Origin: Rallus limicola
Lineage: Eukaryota > Chordata > Aves > Gruiformes > Rallidae
NCBI GenBank assembly: GCA_022605955.1
Contig: JAKCOZ010000032.1
Location: 6,882,001 to 6,946,000 of the forward strand
Direction of reading: 5' to 3'
DNA length: 64,000 nucleotides
Shown here piece after piece: positions 25,101 through 36,600 of this stretch (positions are counted from its first letter, which is position 1; every line of letters begins with the position of its first letter). Made by a program: the position numbers and the translations under genes. Below the pieces are notes generated by a model. It was not told where the DNA came from and did not search any database. It was given only the letters and a program-made list of their open reading frames with translations.

Positions 25101-26751
25101 CATCAGGGAAGGAATTTATTTATCCCATACAGACGGAGATTTGGGTGACTGCAGAGGATGTAAGGGTCAGAGAAGTCGCAAAAACTCACAGGGATCCTCA
25201 TGTCCATCACCGAAGTCCAGTTATTGTTCACAGTTCATACAAACAAGATCTTTGATTCTAGTCCTTTACTGCATCAGTAGCAATATCACACCACTTCAAA
25301 CCCTTACTAACACTGCCTAGATAATACAAGGTTTTGAACTAGAGATTTGACACCAACAACCTTTCACCTAATTTGAAACTGCAAAAGAATGAAAGCAAAG
25401 CATCGCTACAGACTGACCCCTTCATGTCCTCAGTATTTGTTAGATGGCAGCATGCTAATTATCTGCATGCCAAAGACTTTTAGGGTCTCAGTGTCCCTGT
25501 GTGAAACTAGAACACCACAGGAAAGGAGGCACAGATGTGAAATGAACTTTTTTGACAATTGAAAGCATTCCACTTTCATTTGGTGCAGTATCCTGTATAA
25601 CTAACTTCTTTGTTGATGTTGCCCTTTAAAAATTTAGAACTATTAATTCCATGGTATCTCTGATACAGAATACTATGGTTTTAAAGGAAAAAGGTATTTT
25701 GGAATTTTTATTATTATATAAAGATTAGCAGATATATAACTTCTGTTTCTTGAACCCTTCTATGAAAAGGAATAACCTAGTATTCCTAGTATTCTCATAC
25801 CTAGTATGAGAAGTAGCTCATTCAACAGCATCTGGCTAGCAGGTATGGAGCTTACACATGATGAATGAAACCCTCTTCAGAATATCTGAAGACAGATGAT
25901 TAGTCAAAATCATATTTGAAAAGCAAAGTCTTGATTAAACATAACAACTGAAAGCTACGCAAGCTTCAGGGGCTTATTGACTGTCCACAGCCAGCTTTAA
26001 TGAGTGTTCCCTGTGAAAGTTCTCTGTCCTTACACAGCAGCATATTTTTCCCATTTTCCAGAAGACAAACATTTTGCCATTGAAATTTTATCGTTTTGCT
26101 TGTGAGTTATAAGGATTTATAGCTTCTCTCAGCTGGTCTCAGCAGCACCACTAACACAAGGGCATTGCTCTGAGAAATAACTGAGAAGCAGTAGATTAGA
26201 AGAACATTTGCAGTGCCCGTCTTTGAGGGTTCAGCCTTTGCTACAAACACCCAATCTGCTATAAGGAATTTGTCTGCATTAGTAGCCCTTTATCTGCAAG
26301 AAAATACATCTCCTCTGTGCGGAATGAAAACCTGTTCGGCTCAGCTACAACAAAATGGGTCCGTAATAACGGCCCCACAAAACCCTTCACTTGGAAGGGT
26401 TTGGTCCTTTCCTTCATTCCTGGCTGCTTAGAGAAGGGCCTCCTTTCAGGAACCAATGGACACTGTGATTTCCATGGAAGCCATCGGGGATGCTCTGCAC
26501 TTCAAAACATCCCACACCCCCTCTGCACTCCACAGAGCATTCCAAGAAACTTCTCTTCATGTAAAACCAGGGAAAGTCTGCTAGAGTTGCTATTCAATAC
26601 TAAAGAATTCTGAAGTCCTGAGGGGCTTTCAACTGCCATGGCTTCTTCAGCTCTGCCCCTGGGCCGTGCACAGGAGCAGGGTTCACTGCACCCTGCATCG
26701 TCCTATGATGTTAGAAAATCAAACCTCCCTTTTCCAAGAAGAGTTTCTTAC

Positions 26752-26824
26752 CTGGCCAGTTCTGGCTTACTCTGGAGATGAGAACGGGATAGCTGCACCA
26801 ACTTCTCTTATTAAACCTGGGTCA
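26752..26824 (-). other. Exon-like segment without open frame (possible lncRNA exon)
   Basis: On the minus strand a pyrimidine-rich run with a branch-point-like TTAACTGAC ends in CTGACAG just before 26824. 73 bases later the segment ends CTGGCCAG followed by GTAAGA (26746-26751). Both splice strings fit consensus well. All three frames contain a stop, so it cannot be an internal coding exon; a non-coding RNA exon or chance are the options. Confidence 0.2.
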
Positions 26825-29800
26825 CTGTCAGTTAAAGACAACAGACAAGGAGCATAAATAGATCATTTAAGAAGGGGAGAAGCTCTGTGGCCTTTGCCTT
26901 CCTGGCCTTGTGTAGCTGGCAAGATGCTGCAGGGCAAGGTTTTGCATACATATCAATGCCTCAGGGTGATGTTCCCTGAATATTATTCCCAGAATAATTA
27001 TGGCTCGTATCCAAATCTCATTTACCTCCTCCCCAAAGAGACAAGAAGAAAAGACAGTACCTGGATCTGAGGGAAAACAAAAACAATAAAGTTTGGGATT
27101 TAAATAAGTGAAGATAGTGCTGCCCATCACAGGATTTGCAGATTGAAGTAACCTGCATGCGACCTCCACAATACCAGAACCTGCTACCAATGCCTGGTAG
27201 CACCTCAGGGGAATCCCAGGTAACGAAGTCACCGCTCTTTGCTCCAGGTAATGCTTCATGTAGTCAAAATTTGCCAGTTGCTCAGAGCAACTGGGTGCAG
27301 AAAAATCACTTCTTTGTCCTAATTCAATGACGTGACTTTCTTATGGAGAAAAACGACTTTTTACATTTTGTCATTGTTTTTGTTGCCAGTTTTCCTAATA
27401 AAAGATCAAGAACTACGCTGAAAGCCAAATCTTACATTGTAAGGGCAAGAAAAAAAGCTCACTAAAATTTTATTTTCCTCATCAGTGGCTCTTTCATATC
27501 CCCATAATCCATTTTTGGGACAGATTGTAATCTCAGATGCAGCGTGGGCATCCCAGCATACCTAAGAAAAATCTGTTACTGTGCATCATGCGTGATATTA
27601 GAATCTGGCCCTTCCATTCTAGATGGAACATTTGCATAAAGTTCCTACGACTTTTTATAATAGCCATATTTTCTAATATTTGCAACTGTGCACATTTTTG
27701 CTGGAATTGCCTTTCATTCCACAGATGGCAATTATGAAAAGCCCTCACATATGGCAACTACGAAAATAAAATTGCCAAAGGCTACGAACGCACAAGTTCG
27801 CCACCAAACCCAGCACTCTGAACACAGTCCCCTTCCTGAGAGCCTGGGTCATGCCTCAGTCCCTGAGGAAGTCAGCCAGTCACATCAGAAAGTAAGGCAG
27901 ACCTGAGCTGCTAATTACTATGATTTTTTCCCCTGGTTTATTTCTCAGGTTTGAGAGTGAATGAGCTTTCTGACCATATCCAGACAACCCTCTAGGCACA
28001 CATATAACTGTATGTACAGACTTAGTGCAGGAAGATCAGTCATAGCTCTAATTACTTGGAGAGATCAACAGCATTTTGTTCAGATTTTTCTTTTTATTCC
28101 CCCAAAATCAAGTCAGTGTGTGAGTACATGAGACATAGTACAGTCTGCAGAAGGTACCCTTTTTGAACCATGGCTTTCTGCTGCTTTTTCTTAACTGCTG
28201 AGGATAAGCCTATGCTTTGACCCATCCCTCTTGCTCTGTGCTCACCTGCAATCCGTGCCCTGGGGAGCAGGAGGGTGCTGGGGCTGGCACAGGGGGCTCT
28301 GGCAGGAAGGGGATGCTATCCACACACACACAGTATCTTAGAATGATGGCTGCCCTTTACAAGTATATTTCCTTAAATGTCTTTAAAGCCATTTTTAATA
28401 GCACAATTAATTTTTCCTCCAGAAAGACATATTGCTGTATGCCAATGTAGTCTCTTAAGCACTTCCATTACCTCAATTACAGACTCAAATACCAATTACT
28501 TTGTTTTCCAAGGGCCGCTCTACCTCTACATCAATGTTATTTTTTTATTAAATCCAGAAAGAAAACACTCCTTTCCCCCTTACTTATTTTAAGCTACCCA
28601 TAGTTCCTTGGCCTCTGTGTTTCGCTGATGTAGCCCTGCAGACTAATAACAGCCAGCCCATTGCCACAGACTGGCTGGAAATACAGCATGTCCTTTATTT
28701 CTTTCCCTGCATCTAAGATCAATGCAACTTTCTGCATTATTTAATGGTCATACAATTTGGAAATGTTAAGTGCTAGATAAATGTATATTATTATTTTGCC
28801 TCAGTGTGATGTTCACAGCACTTTCATTTCAATTCTTCACCTGCTATTGACTGAACCGTCATCCTACACTGGCCTGAAGATTTACACTTATGTTTACATA
28901 ACGATTTGCAGTGCCTCAGATCCAGCTCCCCAACCCCTTTGATCTTTAGTAGATATCCAGCTCCAGCTTTTGAGGAGGTTGGTGGGTTTTGGTGTGGTTT
29001 TTTAATGTAATGTGGTCATTACTTTTTTAATTTGCTACATTTTCCTCCAAAATTTCTCTGAAAGGCAAACCAGAAATCATTCTTATAAGTGCATTAGTAT
29101 TCTGGAGTGTTTTCCTGACTATCCTTTCTAGTCCGTTGTCTAACTAGGAACTATTTATTTGAGAAAAATATCTAGAAAATATCTTGGCTGGATCCCAAAG
29201 CTGCACTGGTATCAATCTGCACAGCTTACTTGGAAGCTGTGACATCTCAATTAAACCTCCTGTGGGTGATGACTTGCCATAAACATGTTAACTTTGTACT
29301 TGCCTTCAGCACACACCTGTAGTCTTTTCTAGCTTTATCACTAGACAGTTTATTGCTCCAACTGACCACCAGCAAATTGCAACCTCCTCTTACGCTTCTG
29401 GCTACTACTCTAAGGACTCTTAACTCTAGGAATGCCTCACTTGCCCACATCTGGCCACTGGAAAAGGCTCTGCACACTGAGATGTATGTATGTCAGTACT
29501 TCTGTCCTAACTCAACATCCCTTTACATCTTCAAGTCATCTCCATCTCCACTTGAGGCTATCAGCCCCCTTTTTCCTACTGCTGTTCTCATCAAGTACAG
29601 TAAAAGCCTTCAAATCACCAACGCAACTAATTTGCCTCATTAACCCTGGGAGATGGTATTTGGCCTAATTTATATCCCATGAAATCCTAGTGACTTCACT
29701 AAGTTGCACAGAGTGTAAATCACCCCACAACGTAGCTCACAAGCCAGTTTCTCATTATGAACCGATTTACCCGGCCTTTCCCCAGTAACTAGGCTCAGCA

Positions 29801-30835
29801 GCTCCTTCCCTCTGATAGCAGATGTCTTCTCTTGACTATTCCTCAGGTGTGCAGCTCTCCTAGCTCCTTAGCATTTTTCCTCTGAAAATACACCTTTTCA
29901 GTCTTTACAGCAATGCTGAAATTGTTTCCCAACACCCTTCTCAACTTCTTGTCCCTTATCTCTACAATCATTTTCATGCTACTGAAAGGCTTAGGGCTTT
30001 GTCTGCCATCCCGCCTTCTCGTGCTCTTACACATTAGAGCACTCTTCTGATACACTGTACATGCAAAACACTTCACTTGCATTACCCTCCTTAAGAAAAC
30101 AATAATTAAGAGCAGTTTGTTTGTTTTCTAGTAATCAGAAAAACACGATAAAAGTCAACTGAGAGACTCACCTGGCTACATCCATCCACCTCACTTGGCT
30201 TCTCTGAAAGAAAGCCATCCTCATACAGCAGATGTTCCAAAAACACAGGCCTATTTTATAAACGAGTCCCAAAATTCAGTCTTGCAAAGGTGGTGTTTTA
30301 AGTAGTGGCATGGGTGAACCGTGTGGGAGCATTCAGTGTTTGCCAGGCAGCAGTTCTCAGCTGAGATGCTCTGGGGAGGATTGGAATCGGGAGCTTTTGG
30401 AAGACATGTCTACACACCACTTAGGCAGCAGCATAAGGCTGTACAGAGAAAGATGTGTTTTACAGCATTACAGCAAACACCACTTTAAATCAGACTGTAA
30501 GCACCCATGGATAGGGACCTTATTTTACCCCAGTCCTTAGTGCAGAGTGAGGAACAACAGAGTTTTGATTGTGCCTAGACTGGGTGTGCAGTGCAAATAA
30601 CATTGATAAATGCTGTTCTAACACTCTGCTTTAAATAACTGTCTTCAGAAAGAGTAAAGATCTCCTGTCTAGATGAAAACTCTAATTTTTTTCTGACTGG
30701 GCAGTAAACCAATTCAAATAGCGGTGAGGAAAAGAGGGGAAAGGGAAGAAAGCAAAGAGAGGTAGCACGTTTACTTCTTCCTGAATCTAGAGAAGAATAA
30801 GAACAAATGCAACAACCTCCCTAGGCATGTTTGGA

Positions 30836-31432
30836 GAATCATAGAATCTTAGGGGTTGGAAGGGACCTTGAGAGCTCATTGGGTCCAACCCCCCTGCCAA
30901 AGCAGCTCCCCAGCTCATATTGCACAGGGCGGTGTCCAGACAGGGCTGGAATCTCTCCAGAGAAGGAGACTCCACACCCCCTGGGCAGCCTGTCCCAGGG
31001 CTCCCTCACCCTCACTGGGGAAAAGTTCTTCCCCATGTTGGTGTGGAACTTCCTGTGCTCCAACTTGCAGCCATTGCCCCTTGTCCTGTCTCCACAGACA
31101 CTGAGAAGGGGCTGGCCAATTCCCCCTGCATCCCCTGCTTAAGATAATTATAGACTTTAATTAGGTCCCCCTTAGTCTTCTCTTCTCAAGACTGAACAGT
31201 CCCAGCTCACTCAGCCTCTCCTCACAGGGGAGATGCTCCAGGCCCTTCATCATCTTCGTAGCCCTTCTCTGGACTCTCTCCAGGAGATCCCTGTCCTTTT
31301 TATCCCAGGGAGCCCAGAACTGGACAGGTTCAGGTGGAGCCTGACCAAGGCAGAGTAGAGGGAGGATCACCTCCTTTGACCCACTGGCTACACTCTTCCG
31401 GATGCCCCCAGGATCCCATTGGCTCTCTTAGA
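30836..31432 (-). mobile_element. 5'-truncated CR1 LINE, antisense
   Basis: The 3' end is at the left (GAATCATAGAATCTTAG, then GGGTTGGAAGGGACC). The minus strand carries [14 protein letters not shown] sequence near 31420, [20 protein letters not shown] near 31300, [17 protein letters not shown] near 31180, and then REPWDRLPRGCGVSFSGE near 31000. It is closely similar to the 3' half of the copy at 46522-47600, including the shared [11 protein letters not shown] block, so both come from one CR1 subfamily. Frame breaks and loss of the upstream reverse transcriptase make it non-functional. Confidence 0.94.
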
Positions 31433-33585
31433 GGGTTGGAAGCACAGAAATATCAGATTCTGTTATAATCACAAGATTCCACATTTGTATTCATCACTAC
31501 CTGCGCCATTGAACCAAAATCACACTGTCTCCTGGAGTATCCAGACCTTTCTCCCATGATCCAAAAATTCTTTCAGGACATGTAAAGTTCCTTGTATCCC
31601 ACAAACTACACATCCACTAACCCGCTTCCCCAAGAGAAGCATTCCATTCAAACACACTGCATTTCATTCTTGTATTGCACTTCTTGCCCAAGGATACCTT
31701 GCAATTCTTCTAGCAACGCTGCCAGCATGGTGTTTGCACAAGTCCCTTTGGCAGCACATTACCTGGGGTCTGACAGTGCCCTGCTGTCCAAAGTTACTCA
31801 CATCACGGGCAGGTCTATTCAGATTCCCCATCAGACTCCTGTGGCTGTGGTATCTTTTGGGAATATAGAAAATAAAGGTTCCTAAAAAGGTCCTGACACT
31901 GTACGTGAATCAGATAAAGTTGCCGGGGCTGTGCTCGGATATGGCAAAATCCTGCCTCTTCCATGAGGATGTGGGCTGTGCATGCAGCTTGCCACACGTT
32001 TCATCTACCGGCGGAATGAGCAGAGTATTACTGAACAACATAGTTGAAGGAAGGTCATGAGGCCAGCTTGCTCCAGGACACTCCAGTGAAATGGCCCGTA
32101 AAAAGCTCCTGCAGCGTGCGAGAGAGGGAAGAGGGGGTATTGGAACAGCCACACTCAATACAAGGTAGAACTGGAATTTTAAACACAGGCTGATGATTTG
32201 ATTTCTCCCCTGGAATTCAGTATAACTGCCATTTAACAGGCAAGGCAGGACAATTGCTAGAGATTTTTTTTTTTTCCTGTCCTGTAAAGTGTAAATAGGT
32301 TTTTTAAATGCCTCACTCCAGAAGATGATGAGATGAAGATGTGCATACATAAATGCAGCAACGTCTCACAGCTATGGACAGCTGAGCAGTTTGCATGGTG
32401 AAGGTGGCACCAGCTCAAGTCCTAGCATCACCTGCAGTGGCGTGATGCCCTAATAGTGAAATAACTGATTAACCCAGTTTACTCAAAACTGTTCCCTCTC
32501 CATACATGCTGTCTCCTGGCTTTCCCAAGGTTCCTCTGATGGGCCAGCTACTATATCAAAACATGAAGAAGGTAGAAATGATGGTAGTTATATAGGGAGG
32601 AGTGCCTCAAAAGCACTTCCATGACATCTCCATCTGTCTAGGACACCTGCAAGATGATTAGGATGAGCTGGAGTTTTGGACTCTAGCTGCAGTCTTTGAG
32701 GCTGCTGGATGTCCAAAGAGGAGGCTACGTACAAGCGAAAAAAGCCACTCAGCACCTTGATAGCTCCACTTTCCTAGACCACCTGGTCATGGAAAGACAA
32801 CTCTTTGTGAGTTTCTGCCTCAAAGTGGATGGATTTAATACTTAGCAATGAAGCCACAGTTGACTGAAGTAGTCCAATTATTGTGAGAAGCAGCAGCCCA
32901 TCTGCTCACTAACAGGGGCTAAGGAAACTCATCACTTTTGCATCCCTCACTGCCTTCCTGTGAAATCAGTATCTCTGTCCTAACAGTCCAAGCACTGCAA
33001 TCTGCTAGAGTGCTCATGAAAGAAGAGTGGAAGCAATGGCAGCAAGCTCACTGCAGTATTTCCACAAAATTAAAATGTGCTCTGTGGAGAAGGACCACCT
33101 TTCCAGTTCCTTTGCAGGCAGAAATATCTCTGCCAGAACACCGCAGGTCCAAACAGAAGAGGAGGTGGACTGAAGGGACCAGCTGTTTAGTCACACTGTG
33201 TAGATGGCTGTGCACAGGCCATCCAGCTTCCCACAGGTAGAATGCTCACTGGATGCAAGACAGAAAGCATGTAGAAAGTAAGAAGAAAGCCCTCCAAATC
33301 CATGTGTCCAGGGGAACCTGGACTGTGACCATGTTCACAATCTCCTGGCCTTCAGAGAAAGGGAATGCCATAATCTCACACCATACAATAAAGAAAAGAA
33401 ACATGCTCGTAAGAGAGTCAGGGCATTTCAGAACAGCAGTGCTGCTTCTGCCACCTACTTGGCCAAATACTCTGGCTACAGCACACATACAAGTTCTGTT
33501 TTAAACTGTGAACAACAATATAGTTTGGGTTTTTCCAGCCCCTGCTGCAGCGTATTGAAGTTTTACTGATGGCATGACTTGGCTG
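31433..33585. other. Non-coding DNA, no gene recognised
   Basis: Mixed-composition sequence with a 12-T run at 32264-32275. No recognisable repeat family, RNA gene or convincing exon. Confidence 0.5.
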
Positions 33586-33587
33586 TG

Positions 33588-33670
33588 CTTGGTCAGACCA
33601 AAGGTCCATGCAGCACAGCATATTATCTCTGACAATGACTGCTTAGAGGAAGAATATAAAGCCACAGCAA
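33588..33670 (+). mobile_element. Ancient amniote interspersed repeat fragment
   Basis: The string CTTGGTCAGACCAAAGGTCC, followed by CTCTGACAATGACTGCTTAG and AGGAAGAATATAA, matches a repeat motif I know as common across bird and reptile genomes (usually GTCAGACCAAAGGTCCATCT, then CAGTGGCCA, then TTCAGAGGAA). I cannot name the family safely. The copy is short and diverged. The first part contains a TTGGTC-A-GACCAA inverted repeat. Confidence 0.6.
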
Positions 33671-36600
33671 GCCTATTTCTTCTTTCCTCTTTCCTGTACT
33701 TAATCCAGATACGTTTTCAGGATCCACAGCAATTTAAGCAGTTAATCTCACAGTTTAATTACGGGACTGCAGAAAAAACACTATTTCTTTTTGGGTTTAA
33801 GTCCACTTCCCAATACTCTCCCCAGTGGGAGAAACATTTAGTAATCCTTCCCTACTCACTGTTTTCTACTTATTATTTTGCAGGCTCTATTTCCTACCCT
33901 TTCAGTTATCTCTCCTCCAAGACAAAGACCTCTTGTTTACTTTGTCATCTCTTGTACAGAACTTCAAACATGCAACAAGCCTTGTTGGGCTCGACATCTA
34001 CCTTTCTGAGAGGGGAGAGGTGGTGGAAACTGTATCTAACAGTCAAGATGCAGACACAAGCACAAGGCTGATACAGTCGCAGAACCATCCATAACAGAAG
34101 TAATAACCACTAGTCCAGTGCCCTCCACATTACAAGTACAGATGAGGGCTGGTTACTCCAATTCACAGTGCTTTGCATTTATCATTGCTGGGCTTCATTT
34201 ATCATTTGTTCCTGTAATCACTTGTTATTTTGAGATTTCAGTACACCTCTTCACAGCCTGTTTAATTTTTACTACTGCAAATAATGTCATATTCAGCAAA
34301 TCATTTTTCTCTGCTGTTACCCTTCCCTGAGACTACTTACAAATAGGTGATGAGGTTTCTCTGGGACACACTAGCAGTCTCAGTGAAAATTAACTACTTC
34401 TCCTCCTTTATTTTATCTTGTCAATCTCCAAGCTATGGGTTGTTTGGTATTTTTAGATCCTTCGACTTTTCAGTTCTTCTAAAAGCTTTCAGCAAGAAAC
34501 CTCATTTGAACTTTTTGAAAATACAAATACATTTCCATACCTTAAGGCATTGTCTATTTGTGCATTTAGGCACCGCTTTTTCTCATAGGTCATCACCCAT
34601 GAGACTTCAAAGACTGAAGACACCGACTCCAGACATATTTTAAGGAAGGATGAGGCGCTATACCTAATTCTCATCAACTACAACACTATAGTATACATCT
34701 ACACAAGGCAGAGAGAAATAGGAAAAAGCTACTCATTTGGTCAGCTATCTGATAAAATACAGCTATTTTTATTGAAAAATGATCTATGGTGCACTTCAAT
34801 GACATTAGAGGTTACAACCTTCCCACCTTCCTCCCCAAAGAGAAGCATGATTAAGCTTCCTTAGCATGACCTATATTCACCTACAGTGTCAATTAAGACT
34901 TGGTGGGATACTTCAACAGAGAATAATTTATTTCTTTGAATGCTTGTGGAAAAATCCTCCTCCAAATAAGACCAGTTTTCCTTCAGGAAAGACACCACCA
35001 CAGAATTTAGATGGTAACCACCACTTCTGCAAACTCTCTGAGCTATATCTCCTTTCACACACACACACACAAAAAAAGGAAAATTACACAATAATACAGA
35101 AAAATGTGAGAATGAAGTATCTTCAAGCTCTCTGGAAAAACGAAGTATTTCCCACTTAAAAAGCAAGGAAGACAAACTGTGTGCAGCCTTGGGAGAAAGC
35201 AAAAAGCCTGTAGGAGCAAAATATATAAGCTATGGCAGTCTGCCAAGGAATTAGGACTGGACACTAACACAAGATGGAAATACTATCTAAAACACTGCCA
35301 TGGCTGATATGAACCAGTTTCTAGACACAGATAAGAGAGCTGGAGTATTAACTCTGGCAACACTTCCCTGCTTTGTCATGCCAACAATATAATGGGAAAT
35401 GAAACATTGATTGATGGAACTGAACAGGACTTGCCGTGAGATATGAACTGTATTTCTTACAGAACCTTGAATGGATTCTCAGTAGCTCTGCTTTGTAACT
35501 AGCTCATGCTTTATATTTAGCCACTTCAGAACTGTAACATGCAGATGCAAGTGGATTTTAAGACCTGCTTCACTTTATTTTCTGTTTCAGGCACTGCTGT
35601 GCGGTGGCACAATAGGTCCCTGGGGGATTGCTAACGAATTGGTGAAGGCTGCATGCAGTGAAGTCTGCATTCGGCTTTTAATTGTGTAAACTCAGCAAAC
35701 ACTCTGAATGCACATCCTAGTCCACACAGCATCCCTACAGGGTGGGCAGATTTTATTGAGCCGGGCAGTAAAACGTTGCAGGTCCTTGTTCCGTCACCAC
35801 GAGCGCACGGTGCGCCCACGCGTTCCTTGGAATTACAGGATCCCACTTTCTCCCCACAAAAACTGCAGTCACTCTGACACTTGTTGCCAAGGCTGTGAAA
35901 GGCAGCCAGTAATTGCTTCTAAAATGCAACGAACCCCAGAAGCATGCTGAGCAACAGTGCTACTTAAAGCCATGGAATATGGGCAGCCTATCTGGTATCA
36001 GCCCCGATTACCGAGTGACCTGGCAGATCCCAACGCATTTTTGATATTAAAATTCCGGGAAACTACTTAAATAGTGATGCATTCGTTATGAAAACATCTT
36101 TTGGGCATTTGCTTCCAATTAATGCTTGTGCTTTAGCACGATCAGTTCTCCTCATTATATTCAAATGTGATGGCTACGTGAATGACTGAACGTGCTTATG
36201 GAAACGCTGGCTCACGTTCCCCAGAATGGGCATTGGGAAGGAGCCTGTCAATCGGAAATACTTGGAAATCTATCAGAAGTCCAAGTACATTGTAAAGGGA
36301 CATCTGTGTACAAGAAGCAGTCAAATTCACATTATTATTATTATCTCACAGGCACGCTGGAGAAGGTGGCAGAGGTGCAGTTGCTGGGCATTACGCTGCG
36401 TTACCCACCTACGGTTCAGCTGCACAGTAGCACTGCCAGTCCTGGCTGCGTAGTGCTGAAAGGAACGGCTGTCAAGCAACAAACACGAACTTAAAGCTAA
36501 CTCCTGAGGTTGTGTCACTATCAGCTGGATAGCAAAAAAGGAGTAATTTGTTTTCAGAAGCCAAAAGGCTAGTCACAAGACCTGTTATTAAAGAATGTCT

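Larger units (their letters stand above)
20539..30835. other. Long repeat-poor non-coding stretch, no gene recognised
   Basis: About 10 kb without a CR1 or LTR copy that I can recognise. Small items are a possible 30-nt microexon-like string at 22143-22172, a splice-flanked but frame-closed segment at 26752-26824 (-), a short inverted repeat CTCATAC/GTATGAG with a 3-base loop at 25794-25810, and a short CA run near 28320. A chain of pyrimidine-rich short frames at about 29240-29670 has no motif. The many short open frames look like chance. Confidence 0.5.

Noticed and set aside
25794..25810. Short palindrome CTCATAC/GTATGAG as a terminator or operator
   Set aside because: Bacterial-type signals are not meaningful in this vertebrate context, and a 7-bp inverted repeat is common by chance.
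33574..34071. Longest ordinary open frame (165 codons, +)
   Set aside because: It begins inside an old interspersed repeat and continues through AT-rich DNA without a domain; judged accidental.
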